Below, one piece after another: positions 8,474 to 17,121 of a DNA stretch of 64,000 nt. The stretch is taken from positions 57,420 to 121,419 of the forward strand of contig JAJFKB010000025.1 in assembly GCA_021773395.1 (NCBI GenBank), written 5' to 3'. The position numbers were made by a program, and so were the translations under genes. The stretch comes from Gammaproteobacteria bacterium (GTDB taxonomy: Bacteria > Pseudomonadota > Gammaproteobacteria > Pseudomonadales > IMCC2047). The first letter of the stretch is position 1; every line of letters begins with the position of its first letter. The notes beneath the pieces are model-generated. The model was not told the DNA's origin. It did not search any database and was given only the letters and a program-made list of their open reading frames with translations.

Positions 8474-9235
8474 ATGTCATTAATTGTATGGATAATGATA
8501 GCTTGCCTGGCCATTGTTAGCCTGATAGCGCTAGCGATGGTATGGCTGACAAGGCGAAGTATGTTTAGGCTGGAAAGCGATTTTACGGCTCAGATCAAGG
8601 AGCAGCAAAATGAGTTGTCGGCGATTCTGGATGGTACCTTTGGTGTTGGCAAACAGGTGCAGGAATTGGCGAAGGATTTGCGGGATATTAAGGAAAGGCA
8701 GCAGCGACTGGAGACGAGCGATCAGGGCGAATTACCCTATAATCAGGCGATGCGAATGGTCACCACGGGGGCCGATGTCGATCAGTTGGTAGAAAACTGT
8801 GGATTGTCTCGCTCCGAAGCAGAGCTGGTGCTGCTACTGCATAAAAAATCACCACCGATGATTGAGACGATTATGGAGCCGGATGTCACTCCAGATGACG
8901 TCTACTCAGCGTCGGAAGCAGAGCGGCCTGCAGATGATCCTGACTCGGTAACGGATGTGCCAAAGGATCTTCCCATAGAAGAAAAGGTAGATGTTGAGCA
9001 GTCAGCGGATGACCCTTATCAACAACAGAAACAGCAAGAAATAGACGCTGAAGATAAAATGACACCAGCGGAGCCGCAACAGGATAAGCAGGTAAATGAG
9101 CAAAGTACTGATTCAGCAGAGGAGTCGATAGGGAATCAATTGGGGGAGGAGGAATTAATAGAGAAAGAAGCAGGTATCGAACAAGAGGTCCAGCCTTCTT
9201 CTATCGAAAGGGCTGGAGATGATAATAAGCATTAA
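8474..9235 (+). CDS. DUF2802 protein, end of the flagellar/chemotaxis operon
   Basis: One N-terminal membrane helix (SLIVWIMIACLAIVSLIALA), a coiled-coil stretch (about residues 35-75, rich in Q, E, L and K) and a small conserved domain ending NCGLSRSEAELVLLLHK near residue 125, which is the DUF2802 signature. The remaining half is an acidic, disordered Glu/Gln/Asp tail. In Pseudomonas a DUF2802 gene also closes the fleN-fliA-che-mot-cheW operon, so this marks the old operon end although the che and cheW genes are missing here. Two bases separate it from motD. Function not known. Confidence 0.75.
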   Translation: MSLIVWIMIACLAIVSLIALAMVWLTRRSMFRLESDFTAQIKEQQNELSAILDGTFGVGKQVQELAKDLRDIKERQQRLETSDQGELPYNQAMRMVTTGADVDQLVENCGLSRSEAELVLLLHKKSPPMIETIMEPDVTPDDVYSASEAERPADDPDSVTDVPKDLPIEEKVDVEQSADDPYQQQKQQEIDAEDKMTPAEPQQDKQVNEQSTDSAEESIGNQLGEEELIEKEAGIEQEVQPSSIERAGDDNKH

Positions 9236-9411
9236 ACGAAAAAGTCTTTTCCGCCCTGCCATCATGATCTGTCATCAGCACTACCCCAATAGAAATGCCC
9301 GAACAAATAATCTTGATCCGAATTGTCTATCCAATTTTTTGAACTTTTACACAACTTTGTGTTTTAACAAGCATCAGATATTCTTTGGTTTGGTTGAACG
9401 ATAAAATAAAA

Positions 9412-9966
9412 ATGTTAAGAAATACGAAAGAGGATTATGGCTGGGTTGCCATTGTGCTGCACTGGGTTTTAGCCCTCCTGATTATCGGCCTGTTCGCCAT
9501 GGGGATATGGATGCGCAGTCTGGGCTACTACGACACCTGGTATAATCGTGCCCCCGATCTTCATAAAAGCCTGGGGTTATTAACTTTTTTGCTGTTGGTG
9601 TTGCGCTATCTTTGGCGTATGGGTAATGAGATGCCACAGCCCTCCTTGAAACTATCGAATTGGGAAAAAACTAGCTCGAGAATAGCGCACACTTGGCTGT
9701 ACTTGCTGACTCTGATTGTCATTTTAAGTGGCTATTTGATTTCGACCGCCGACGATAAAAGCGTATCTTTTTTTGGGGTTTTTTCCCTGCCTGCAGCTTT
9801 CTCGGCGATTGAGAAGCAGGAAGATATAGCTGGCGAAATCCATGAAATTGTTGCCTGGGTTATGATGGGCCTGGTGCTTCTGCATACTCTGGCATCGTTA
9901 AAACACCATTTTGTTGATAAGGATGTGACATTGGTACGCATGTTGGGTTTGCGCAAAAAGAACTAA
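9412..9966 (+). CDS. Cytochrome b561
   Basis: Small four-helix di-heme b membrane protein (184 aa from the ATG at 9412). DYGWVAIVLHWVLALLIIGLF and DLHKSLGLLTFLLLVLRYLWR carry the family heme-ligand histidines (LHW and LHKS), and EIHEIVAWVMMGLVLLHTLASLKHHF supplies the C-terminal pair. It probably moves electrons from quinol in the inner membrane. It is 40 bp upstream of a YceI gene, a frequent pairing in proteobacteria. An upstream in-frame start at 9385 would add nine unconserved residues. Confidence 0.92.
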   Translation: MLRNTKEDYGWVAIVLHWVLALLIIGLFAMGIWMRSLGYYDTWYNRAPDLHKSLGLLTFLLLVLRYLWRMGNEMPQPSLKLSNWEKTSSRIAHTWLYLLTLIVILSGYLISTADDKSVSFFGVFSLPAAFSAIEKQEDIAGEIHEIVAWVMMGLVLLHTLASLKHHFVDKDVTLVRMLGLRKKN

Positions 9967-10006
9967 ATTGTTGTTAACAGGAATGAGATTAAAACAGGAG
10001 ATTAGA

Positions 10007-10588
10007 ATGAACGTAAATCGATTGATTGGATTTTTAATGTTGTTTGTCGTGGCAATGAGTAGCCCGATTTTTGCCGCAGATTATGTGGTCGATTCAAAGG
10101 GTATGCATGCTTCGATAAATTTTCGTATTAAGCACTTGGGTTACAGCTGGCTGACTGGGCGTTTTAATCACATTGAAGGAACTTTTAGTTATGACGAAAA
10201 CAATGTTGAAGCGACTAAAATCAGCATTGAAATTGATCCTGCCAGCATCGATAGTAATCATGCTGAGCGCGATAAGCATCTTCGTGATTCGGACTTTTTG
10301 CATGTTAAGAAGTATCCGGATGCCAGGTTTGTCAGTACTCGGGTTGAGTCGACGGGGGCGGGGACAGCCACGCTCTATGGCGACCTGACGCTACATGGGA
10401 TCACACGGGAGATACAGATACAGGTGACGGCGGTTGGCGGCGGCCCGGATCCCTGGGGTGGTTATCGTCAGGGGTTTACTGGGACAACCAAGATTCTGTT
10501 AAAAGACTTTGGGATTGATTTCGATTTGGGTCCCGCCTCTACGGAGGTGGAATTTGATCTGAACATTGAGGGTATACGCAAGGGCTAG
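10007..10588 (+). CDS. YceI family periplasmic lipid/isoprenoid-binding protein
   Basis: ATG at 10007 is preceded by AGGAG. Residues 1-24 form a signal peptide ending IFAAD. The mature part has the YceI lipocalin-like fold: DSKGMHASINFRIKHLGYSW, GRFNHIEGTFSYDE, HLRDSDFLHVKKYPDARFVS, GDLTLHGITREIQ and a final DFDLGPASTEVEFDLNIEG. Members bind a polyisoprenoid, probably a quinone-like lipid, in the periplasm. 193 aa is normal. Likely an operon with the preceding cytochrome b561; a strong terminator follows at 10701. Confidence 0.93.
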   Translation: MNVNRLIGFLMLFVVAMSSPIFAADYVVDSKGMHASINFRIKHLGYSWLTGRFNHIEGTFSYDENNVEATKISIEIDPASIDSNHAERDKHLRDSDFLHVKKYPDARFVSTRVESTGAGTATLYGDLTLHGITREIQIQVTAVGGGPDPWGGYRQGFTGTTKILLKDFGIDFDLGPASTEVEFDLNIEGIRKG

Positions 10589-10700
10589 CCCGGATTTTTC
10601 GACAGGCGCCAGTGGTGTCACTGCGACTGTCACGGCCTTAAGCTAATTCAACTACAAAATCCCCAGGGAGAGGGGACTGTATTCTTAAGACGGTTCCAAG

Positions 10701-10734
10701 GGGGCGCAACCATTTATGATTGCGCCCCTTTATT
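10701..10734 (+). terminator. Rho-independent terminator after yceI
   Basis: Perfect 9-bp stem GGGGCGCAA (10701-10709) with TTGCGCCCC (10720-10728), loop of ten bases, followed by TTTATTGTTTCTTCTTT. It closes the cytochrome b561-yceI unit. Confidence 0.85.
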
Positions 10735-10877
10735 GTTTCTTCTTTAGCGGTGATTGCCAATTTAGTTTTCCGGCGCCGGGGCTCACCCGCAGTTTATTAT
10801 TCAGGTTCTTAGCTGCCAGATTATTTGCTTGCCAAATTGAAAGATTCATACTGAAATAAATTCATGTTAGTATGCTC

Positions 10878-10947
10878 GGCATCGATTCGGTTTTGGGTGC
10901 GAAATCGATGGCCACTTTTCTAAGTGGTTCCCTGGAATTTGCGGTTC
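10878..10947 (+). other. Three consecutive hairpins in the leader of the MarR gene at 10982
   Basis: Between a possible promoter region and the MarR start lie three inverted repeats in a row: GGCATCGATTCG against CGAAATCGATGGCC (10878-10914, with bulges), CCACTT-TTCT-AAGTGG (10912-10927) and GGAA..TTCC around 10934-10947. No U-run follows, so they are not simple terminators. A structured leader or regulator-binding sites are possible. Upstream, CATACT and AGTATG form a separate inverted repeat near 10847-10875. Confidence 0.35.
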
Positions 10948-10981
10948 CTTAGAATAATCGTGCAGGATAATCTTAATAACA

Positions 10982-11428
10982 ATGCCGAATAATCAACAGA
11001 AATTTAATATAGAAGAGTGGTTGGTTTACCGCCTGTGGCGCTTGTCGCAGGAAGCCGGCTTTAACCTGGAAGAGTTTTATTCGAAAAAATTTGGTCTGAG
11101 TGGTTTTGATTGGCGATTAATAGCGGCGGTGGCCACCTATGCGCCTATCTCTGCAAAAGGTTTAGCAAAAGTGCTGGATCTTAGTCAGGTACAGATGACT
11201 CGAGCGCTCACCAATTTGATCGATAATGGTTTGATTAGCAGGCGCATGGATAAGTCGGATAGGCGTCGAATCGTTTTGCGATTGACGAAAAAAGGCCTGG
11301 ATATCTACCAGCAGATAGCGCCCAAGGCTCAAAAAGTAGAATCGGAGCTGTTGTCAGCACTTGATAAGACTGAGCAAAAGCAGTTTATGGAAATGTTGTC
11401 TCGAGTTGAAAATAAGCTATTACCCTGA
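10982..11428 (+). CDS. MarR family transcriptional regulator
   Basis: 148 aa winged-helix regulator: WLVYRLWRLSQEAGFNLEEFYSKKFGLSGFDWRLIAAV (dimer helix and start of the DNA-binding domain, quoted here as adjoining blocks), ISAKGLAKVLDLSQVQMTRALTNLIDNGLI (recognition helix) and the wing RRMDKSDRRRIVLRLTKKG. It is transcribed away from the yceI unit and convergent with the antiporter gene at 11461. Target not evident; the leader hairpins upstream may be part of its control. Confidence 0.88.
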   Translation: MPNNQQKFNIEEWLVYRLWRLSQEAGFNLEEFYSKKFGLSGFDWRLIAAVATYAPISAKGLAKVLDLSQVQMTRALTNLIDNGLISRRMDKSDRRRIVLRLTKKGLDIYQQIAPKAQKVESELLSALDKTEQKQFMEMLSRVENKLLP

Positions 11429-11460
11429 TCTACCATTCATTGCCAGGTTTAGTGGTAAGC

Positions 11461-13155
11461 CTAATTCAGATGTCTTAGCTGCTCGGATCTTTCCAGCTCT
11501 ATTTGACGTGTAATATCGGACTCGGCTATCCCTAACAAATTCAGCACCTGAATGCTTATCGAAAGACTTGCCTCAAGCATTTCAGGGACTACATAGTCAG
11601 CTCCAAGGGAAATGAGTTCTTCAAAGTCACCGTGTTCACAGCATCGGACAATAATTGGGATCCTGACACCTGCGGCGCGAATATGCTCAATAGTATTTTT
11701 TGCCATATCGATGGAGCGAAAGGTCAGGATAGCCAATTTAGCATCGCTGATATTACAGCTTTTTAGCATCTCTAGCTTGGTGCAATCACCGTAGATAAGG
11801 TTTTGATTTGAGGATTTTTCCTGGTTAAAAATAGCGATATCCTGTTCTATAGCGATATAGTCAGAGCCATTAGCATCCAGCATACGAGCGATAGTCTTGC
11901 CCACTCGCCCAAACCCACCAAGAATAACATGCTGATTCCTTGGGAGATCCACGGGGTCTTCGCGTTTCGAAGCTGAAAGTTTTCTTTGCAACAGCGGTTC
12001 CAGGAGCCTGCCCAGTTGGTTGCTGTGTCTGATGATAAGAGGACTGCTGGCCATACTGATAATAGCCAGCAGCATAATGAAGGAGGCTTGTTCATGGGGT
12101 ACCACGCCATGCATTTGGCCCAAGGCGAGCAACGCCAGGCCAAACTCCCCAGCTTGGGCTAAATTAATACCAGTATGCAATGCGGTGTTATTGCTATCTC
12201 CCAGGACTCGAACCAGCACACCAATTAGCAGTGCTTTGATCATCATCAGGGCGATGGCGAACAATAGCAGGCGTGGCCAGTACTCTAGCAGCAGATCTAC
12301 CTGAACACTCATGCCAATGGTTACGAAAAAGAGTCCGAGTAAAATGTCTTTAAAAGCCCGGATATCATTGTTTATCTGGTGCCTGAAAGGACTTTCTCCG
12401 AGCATCATACCGATCACAAATCCGCCGAGCGCCATCGACAGATGCAAACTGTGTGTCATCCATGAGGCCAGCATGACAATAACCAAAGTACTAAGGACAA
12501 AAATCTCCTCTGACTGCGCACGTGCGACCTCTTTGTAGAGCGAGGGAAGCAACCACTTGCCAATGCTGAGTAAGATAACCAACAGCAGTACACCTTTACC
12601 CAGAGCCCATAGCAAAGATATCCCGAGGCTACCTGATTCAGCGCCGCCAAGTACAGGTACAATGATCAGGAATACTACAGCTGCCAGATCCTGAAAAAGC
12701 AACACCCCAATAGACAGCTGGCCGTGGCGACTGTGCACCAGCCTGAGTGAACTGAGTTCTTTGGTGACAATAGCGGTCGATGACAGGGCGAGTGCGCCAG
12801 CGATAATTATCGCCGTTTCGATCGAAGTACCCCATAACCAGACTGCTGCACCAAAAACCAGCGTGCAAAAGGCGACCTGTATACCTCCCAGGCCGAATAC
12901 CGACGCACGCAGCGACATCAGTTTGGGTAGTGAGAATTCAAGACCCAGAGAGAAGAGCAAAAAAACGATCCCAAATTCAGCGAGAAAAGTGAAATCGGTG
13001 GGCTCGGCAACCCATCCCATTACCTGTGGACCTACCAGACAACCAGCGATCAGATAGCCGATAATATTTGGAAAGCGCAATCTCTGTAGCAGCACGGTCA
13101 CCACCAGGGAGGTGCCCATGATGGCTAATAGATCTTCAAAAAAATTGGCTTCCAT
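11461..13155 (-). CDS. Monovalent cation:proton antiporter, CPA2/KefB-KefC type with RCK domain
   Basis: 564 aa. The N-terminal 380 residues form about 12 membrane segments of the Na_H_Exchanger fold (FPNIIGYLIAGCLVGPQVMG, LSSTAIVTKELSSLRLVHSRHGQ, ALGGFVIGMMLGESPFRHQI, NLAQAGEFGLALLALGQ in blocks). The C-terminus is a TrkA-N/RCK nucleotide-binding domain (GGFGRVGKTIARMLDANGSDY, IYGDCTKLEML). Such proteins exchange K+ or Na+ for H+ and may be gated by NAD(H) or glutathione adducts. No KefF/KefG partner is adjacent. Start at 13155 gives MEANFFEDLLAIMG. Confidence 0.92.
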   Translation of the reverse strand: MEANFFEDLLAIMGTSLVVTVLLQRLRFPNIIGYLIAGCLVGPQVMGWVAEPTDFTFLAEFGIVFLLFSLGLEFSLPKLMSLRASVFGLGGIQVAFCTLVFGAAVWLWGTSIETAIIIAGALALSSTAIVTKELSSLRLVHSRHGQLSIGVLLFQDLAAVVFLIIVPVLGGAESGSLGISLLWALGKGVLLLVILLSIGKWLLPSLYKEVARAQSEEIFVLSTLVIVMLASWMTHSLHLSMALGGFVIGMMLGESPFRHQINNDIRAFKDILLGLFFVTIGMSVQVDLLLEYWPRLLLFAIALMMIKALLIGVLVRVLGDSNNTALHTGINLAQAGEFGLALLALGQMHGVVPHEQASFIMLLAIISMASSPLIIRHSNQLGRLLEPLLQRKLSASKREDPVDLPRNQHVILGGFGRVGKTIARMLDANGSDYIAIEQDIAIFNQEKSSNQNLIYGDCTKLEMLKSCNISDAKLAILTFRSIDMAKNTIEHIRAAGVRIPIIVRCCEHGDFEELISLGADYVVPEMLEASLSISIQVLNLLGIAESDITRQIELERSEQLRHLN

Positions 13156-13260
13156 TTGGGTTCGGTTTCCCTTGTAAATTAACTTAGTAACATTATAGCG
13201 GTATACAGGGTTTTACCAGTACGTTTCCACTGGCATTAATTCATGACCAATAACTACCTA

Positions 13261-13524
13261 GGCAACCTCTGAATAACTCATTAATGTCTCTGCGAGACCT
13301 GAAAGCTTTAGCTACAAGGCAGGAACTGCCGCTAATGCTTATTGCCGTAGCAAAGTTTCTAACGCCGCAGATGAAGCTTTCAGCCCTCGCCCTGCGGGGG
13401 TTACAGAGTATTCGTAGCTCTGCGTTGGCTTTGATTGCAAGGTCTAGACATTCCTGCACAAAGCCGCCTTGATCTACAAATGCTCTTTTAGCCAGAGATA
13501 TCAAGGAGTTATTCAGAGATTCCC
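13261..13524 (+). mobile_element. 264-bp MITE-like element, copy 1
   Basis: Non-coding element with imperfect terminal inverted repeats of about 24 bp (left GGCAACCTCTGAATAACTC, right complement GGGAATCTCTGAATAACTC), flanked by TA on both sides, which may be the target duplication. A second element of exactly 264 bp lies at 43785-44048 in the opposite orientation and matches over its whole length (roughly 85-90% by eye). The open frame at 13284-13472 inside it has no start signal and is not a gene. No transposase is in the window; it would be moved in trans. Confidence 0.75.
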
Positions 13525-13711
13525 TAGAGAATCCCCGATGAAATACACCGCGAAAAGCGCATCCTAGCGAGATCAAATTGATCAGTACAGAGAAATTACT
13601 ACAGAAAAGATATATATGTGTGGGATTCGCTGGTTTGTATTCCTGTAAGCAGGAAAATGGGAAGTGGGCGCAAAAAGAAAATTACAGTTCCTGACCAGCT
13701 ATAGTGAATGG

Positions 13712-14287
13712 TCAGTTATTGGTGAACCAGCGGTCTTCCCAGGCAACTAATACCTTTTCGGGGTAGATGGTTTTTCCAAGACTTCCATTATAGCGAGCCA
13801 GTGCTCGAATCAAATCGCCTTTCTCTTTTTCCAGATAATAACTGAGAATGGTGCAGCCATATCGCAGGTTTGTAGATGGGTTCATTAGGTTGTCTTCTGC
13901 TCGGCCAATCTCGCTCTTCCAGAACGGCATGATCTGCATTAATCCCTGAGCGCCGGATATTGAAAGTGCGTAGGGATCAAAATGGCTTTCTATCTGTATG
14001 ACAGAAAGCACCAATTCCGGTTTGAGTTGGGCTCGCTTTGCTTCCCGGTGAACCATTCGAAGCAGCTTGAGCCGTGCCTTGTCTTTTTTAATAAATGGTT
14101 TAAGCCTGGCGGACATATCAACCAGCCATACCTCAGCATCGAAGCGATCAATGAAACTATCAGCTCCTTCGATCGTTTCAATCAATAATTGACGTAACTC
14201 TGGATCTATCGGCTCGGCTTTAGCCACAGAGCTTATCATTAGAACCATAGTCAGAATTAAAAACTGAAAGTGGTTTTTTATCGTCAT
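13712..14287 (-). CDS. Lytic murein transglycosylase, SLT domain
   Basis: 191 aa with an N-terminal signal peptide (about residues 1-24, ending SSVAKA|EP). The SLT/goose-lysozyme-like domain shows catalytic glutamate in VIQIESHFDPYALS, then GAQGLMQIMP, NPSTNLRYGCTILSYYL and ALARYNGSLG. It would cleave the MurNAc-GlcNAc bond of peptidoglycan in the periplasm. Stand-alone between the MITE and a MarR gene; its residues SAVWEDRWF at the end are not conserved in the family. Confidence 0.9.
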   Translation of the reverse strand: MTIKNHFQFLILTMVLMISSVAKAEPIDPELRQLLIETIEGADSFIDRFDAEVWLVDMSARLKPFIKKDKARLKLLRMVHREAKRAQLKPELVLSVIQIESHFDPYALSISGAQGLMQIMPFWKSEIGRAEDNLMNPSTNLRYGCTILSYYLEKEKGDLIRALARYNGSLGKTIYPEKVLVAWEDRWFTNN

Positions 14288-14410
14288 GCTAGAATCTCGT
14301 CGTTGTTACCTATTTTAGTAAAGATTGGTCAATTTTCCTTCGCAATAACGATACCAGAACCTCGTGTTCTATTACCTAAGAAGTCTCAGACTGACTCAGA
14401 CGATGAGGGA

Positions 14411-14899
14411 CTAACCTCCCTGTAGATCCAGGTTATCCGTTATCTGCTGCAGCGTTTTAATGGTGGTTCCCAACTGCTCATGGGCTGAGCCATTGAGCGC
14501 CTGCGTCATTACGCCCGTCGCAATAGGTACGATTTTGTCCCGCATTACGCGTCCCTGTTGTGTCAGCTCAACCTGATAAGCGCGGCGGTCATCTTGGCTG
14601 ACACGCTTGATCACGAAACCTTTGGCGATCATGCGTTCGAGCATCCGTGTAACAGCCGGTCGATCTTTATAGGTAAGCAGGGCGATCTCTTTTTGATTGA
14701 GTGTTTTATGCTCAGTCAGGCGATTGAGAATGGCAAATTCATGTGGTGTGACATTAATTCCGGCTTCTTTAATCCGCCGGGTCAGCGTTTTGCTGATTGC
14801 GTAGGCTGCCTGGCTGATAACAAATCCAGGAACTTTATCGTAATCATCGAAGGAAATAAAATCTTGAATGCCGCTTTTCTGCAAATTGTTATTGTCCAT
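14411..14899 (-). CDS. MarR family transcriptional regulator, divergent from the LLM operon
   Basis: The ATG at 14899 gives 162 aa starting MDNNNLQKSGIQDF; the longer frame from 15055 adds 52 residues without family character. MarR winged helix: NVTPHEFAILNRLTEHKTLNQKEIALLTYKDRPAVTRMLERMIAKGFV (in blocks), wing RVSQDDRRAYQVELTQQG. It is divergent from the LLM oxidoreductase gene at 15212, with a palindromic site at 15155-15173 between them, so it probably represses that operon. Ligand unknown. Confidence 0.87.
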   Translation of the reverse strand: MDNNNLQKSGIQDFISFDDYDKVPGFVISQAAYAISKTLTRRIKEAGINVTPHEFAILNRLTEHKTLNQKEIALLTYKDRPAVTRMLERMIAKGFVIKRVSQDDRRAYQVELTQQGRVMRDKIVPIATGVMTQALNGSAHEQLGTTIKTLQQITDNLDLQGG

Positions 14900-15154
14900 T
14901 ATGTTCGAGCCTGTGTGACTTCGACCCCATGTTTTAGCTTGGCTGGAAACCCTAATAGTGTTCCCGTAAATAGCATAGCCAGCTTTATGAATGTCGCTTA
15001 ATCGCCTATGGTAACGGTTCTCAGAAACTATGTCCTGTACTTTATCCGGGAGCAATAGCGCTTTGGTTTTTGTTGTTTCGGTTTATCAGATTCCGGGTCG
15101 GTCAAATTCCGAGCCGACAGTGGATTAAGCGGTAATCTTGATATATTGGTAATA

Positions 15155-15173
15155 TAGTTGCAATATACAACTA
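15155..15173. promoter_or_regulatory. MarR-type operator candidate
   Basis: Inverted repeat TAGTTG-N7-CAACTA in an AT-rich stretch between the divergent MarR gene (14899) and the LLM gene (15212). Size and symmetry fit MarR operators; binding by the adjacent regulator is inferred. Confidence 0.45.
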
Positions 15174-15211
15174 AAATTACTACCTGTCTTCGTGCCAGGT
15201 GAGGAGGAGTT

Positions 15212-16210
15212 ATGCCAATTTCGTTTGATGCTGCGATATTACCAAACAAGCCAATTCTGGATTGTCTTCAAATAGGTCAGGCCGCTGAAAAGCTTGGTTA
15301 TAGTGGCATTTGGGTGGCGGATTCACATTCAGTAATGCGTGATGCTTATGGATTATTGGCGGCATTGGCAATGACGACTGACCGAATTAAGCTGGCCACC
15401 GGGGTTACGCAAACCGTCACACGCCATCCAGCAGTGCTGGCAAATAGCTGGGCGAGTCTGCAAGAGCTTTCGGGTGGTCGTGGCATTCTAGGGATTGGTG
15501 TTGGCGAAAGTGCTGTTTACAATTTGGGCCTGAAGCCAGAAAAACTGGCTGATTTCGAAGAAAAAGTGCGGGTTATAAAAGCACTGATCAAAGGTCAGTC
15601 GGTGTGTTACCAGGGAACCGATATACAGATGGCCTGGTCGCAAATGGATATACCGATTGTAATGGCCTGTTCAGGCCCGCGGTCGTTGCAGTTGGGTGGG
15701 CGCTTGGCAGATGGTGTTTTGTTTCAGGTCGGGTCGAGCCCGGATTTTGTCAGGTATGCTTTGGATAATATCAGGTTGGGTGCTGAACAGGCGGGTCGTG
15801 ATATAAACGACTTGAAGCTATACATGCGTGTCGCCTGCGCCATTTCAGAAAATCGTGAACAGGCGCGTGATGAGGTTAAAGGATATGCTTCCGTCGCTGC
15901 GGGTACGACCTTTAAGACTGTTCCCAAAGAATATTTTGATGAGTCTCTCTGGGGTCAGCTGGATCGCTTTAAAGCAGCCTATGACTATGCCGAACATGGC
16001 AGTAATGAGGCGAGGCACAAGGCGTTGTTGACCGATGATATTATCGACTCGATTGCCATCGCGGGGACCGCCGAAGAAGCCATACCGCGTTTCAAGGAGA
16101 TTGTGGAGATGGGCGTTGATGGCTTTGTCATGCCCTTTGGCATGGCTGACCCGTATCCCTATATGAAGAGCTTTGCTGAACAAGTGATACCGAAATTTGC
16201 TGAATACTAA
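15212..16210 (+). CDS. LLM class flavin- or F420-dependent oxidoreductase
   Basis: 332 aa TIM-barrel of the bacterial luciferase-like family, with GYSGIWVADSHS, RIKLATGVTQTVTRHPAVLANSWASLQELSGGRGILGIGVG (in blocks) and a C-terminal GFVMPFGMADPYPYMKSF. The arrangement is most like methylene-tetrahydromethanopterin-reductase-like F420 enzymes, but the cofactor cannot be fixed from sequence by eye. The presence of cofC, cofD and cofE at 37-39.5 kb in the same window makes F420 plausible. A strong GAGGAGGAG precedes the ATG. First gene of a three-gene operon (LLM, binding-fold protein, OsmC), divergent from a MarR gene. Confidence 0.85.
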   Translation: MPISFDAAILPNKPILDCLQIGQAAEKLGYSGIWVADSHSVMRDAYGLLAALAMTTDRIKLATGVTQTVTRHPAVLANSWASLQELSGGRGILGIGVGESAVYNLGLKPEKLADFEEKVRVIKALIKGQSVCYQGTDIQMAWSQMDIPIVMACSGPRSLQLGGRLADGVLFQVGSSPDFVRYALDNIRLGAEQAGRDINDLKLYMRVACAISENREQARDEVKGYASVAAGTTFKTVPKEYFDESLWGQLDRFKAAYDYAEHGSNEARHKALLTDDIIDSIAIAGTAEEAIPRFKEIVEMGVDGFVMPFGMADPYPYMKSFAEQVIPKFAEY

Positions 16211-16223
16211 TCGGGCCGAACTA

Positions 16224-17093
16224 ATGAATCAGCTATACCTGGGGTTCAAAGCTTTTGATATACACGAACTGCTGTGCCATTTTATCGCCACCGAGGCGGG
16301 GCTTTATCAAGCGCGTGATATCGATATTCAATTGCTGGACACGACCTTTATTTCGCCAAGTCGATTGCCGGAGAACCTGCTCCAGGTCGCCTGTGGCTCA
16401 GCACTGTTGGAATGGATGAGGGGGGCTTCATTAAAGGTAATTTTTGTCAGTACCGATCGTCCCCTGTTTTGGTTATATGGTCGGGAAGAAATAACGACAG
16501 TAGCGCAGCTAGAGGGAGCAGGTATCGCGAGTTTTCCAGATTTTGCACCGCCTGCAACTTTGTTGCGTGTGGCACTGAGCAGTGCTGGAGTAACGCCGGA
16601 CAGGATCAGGATTGAAGCAGTACGCGATGATACCGCGCGACTGGGCCTATTGCGATCCGGCAACGTAGCTGGGGCGGTAATCAGTTCAGCCATGCCTCCC
16701 GCGGCGCTGGAAGGCATGGGATACAAACCATTACTCTTTTTCGGGGATTGTATGCGGGTACCGACCACGGGTCTTGCTGCGAGCAGCGAGCTACTGGAAT
16801 CTAAACCTGAGTTGATGCACGCGATGACGGATATTTTTCTCGCCAGCCTAAGACTGATTCATACAGACGAGCAGTTGCTAAAACAGGTACTATTAAAATG
16901 CTTTCAGATTGAAAAAGCCTACCTGGATAAAACCTGTCACTTGATTCAACGCCAATTCAGCAAGACCGGTTATACAGAATTCGAAGTGACAAATGAGGCA
17001 ATTGCTTTGCTGGCTAAGGATCAGTGTCTTGAGCCGCAAGCTATACCAAACGAACCTTTATACGACTTTAGGGTCGTCAAGTGTAACGCTTGA
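16224..17093 (+). CDS. Type 2 periplasmic-binding-fold protein without signal peptide (NMT1/THI5-like)
   Basis: From the ATG at 16224 (289 aa): LYLGFKAFDIHELLCHFIATEAGLYQARDIDIQLLDT, a SsuA/ThiY-like lobe, then VACGSALLEWMRGASLKVIFV, DRPLFWLYGREEITTVAQLEGAGIASFP and LRSGNVAGAVISS. This is the fold of substrate-binding proteins of ABC importers for sulfonates or pyrimidine precursors. There is no N-terminal export signal, so it may act in the cytoplasm as an enzyme or sensor. No ABC permease or ATPase is adjacent. Its coding region starts 13 bp after the LLM stop. Function not assignable. Confidence 0.7.
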   Translation: MNQLYLGFKAFDIHELLCHFIATEAGLYQARDIDIQLLDTTFISPSRLPENLLQVACGSALLEWMRGASLKVIFVSTDRPLFWLYGREEITTVAQLEGAGIASFPDFAPPATLLRVALSSAGVTPDRIRIEAVRDDTARLGLLRSGNVAGAVISSAMPPAALEGMGYKPLLFFGDCMRVPTTGLAASSELLESKPELMHAMTDIFLASLRLIHTDEQLLKQVLLKCFQIEKAYLDKTCHLIQRQFSKTGYTEFEVTNEAIALLAKDQCLEPQAIPNEPLYDFRVVKCNA

Positions 17094-17121
17094 ATTCAAC
17101 AGTTTTGAATAGGGTGATCTC

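Noticed and set aside
9236-9411. Small frame 9219-9404 between the DUF2802 gene and cytochrome b561
   Set aside because: Overlaps both genes, no ribosome site and no recognisable composition.
13284-13472. Open frame shared by both 264-bp elements (also 43837-44025 minus)
   Set aside because: Lies within the MITE-like element, lacks a start signal and has unnatural composition; equal length comes from the element being copied.
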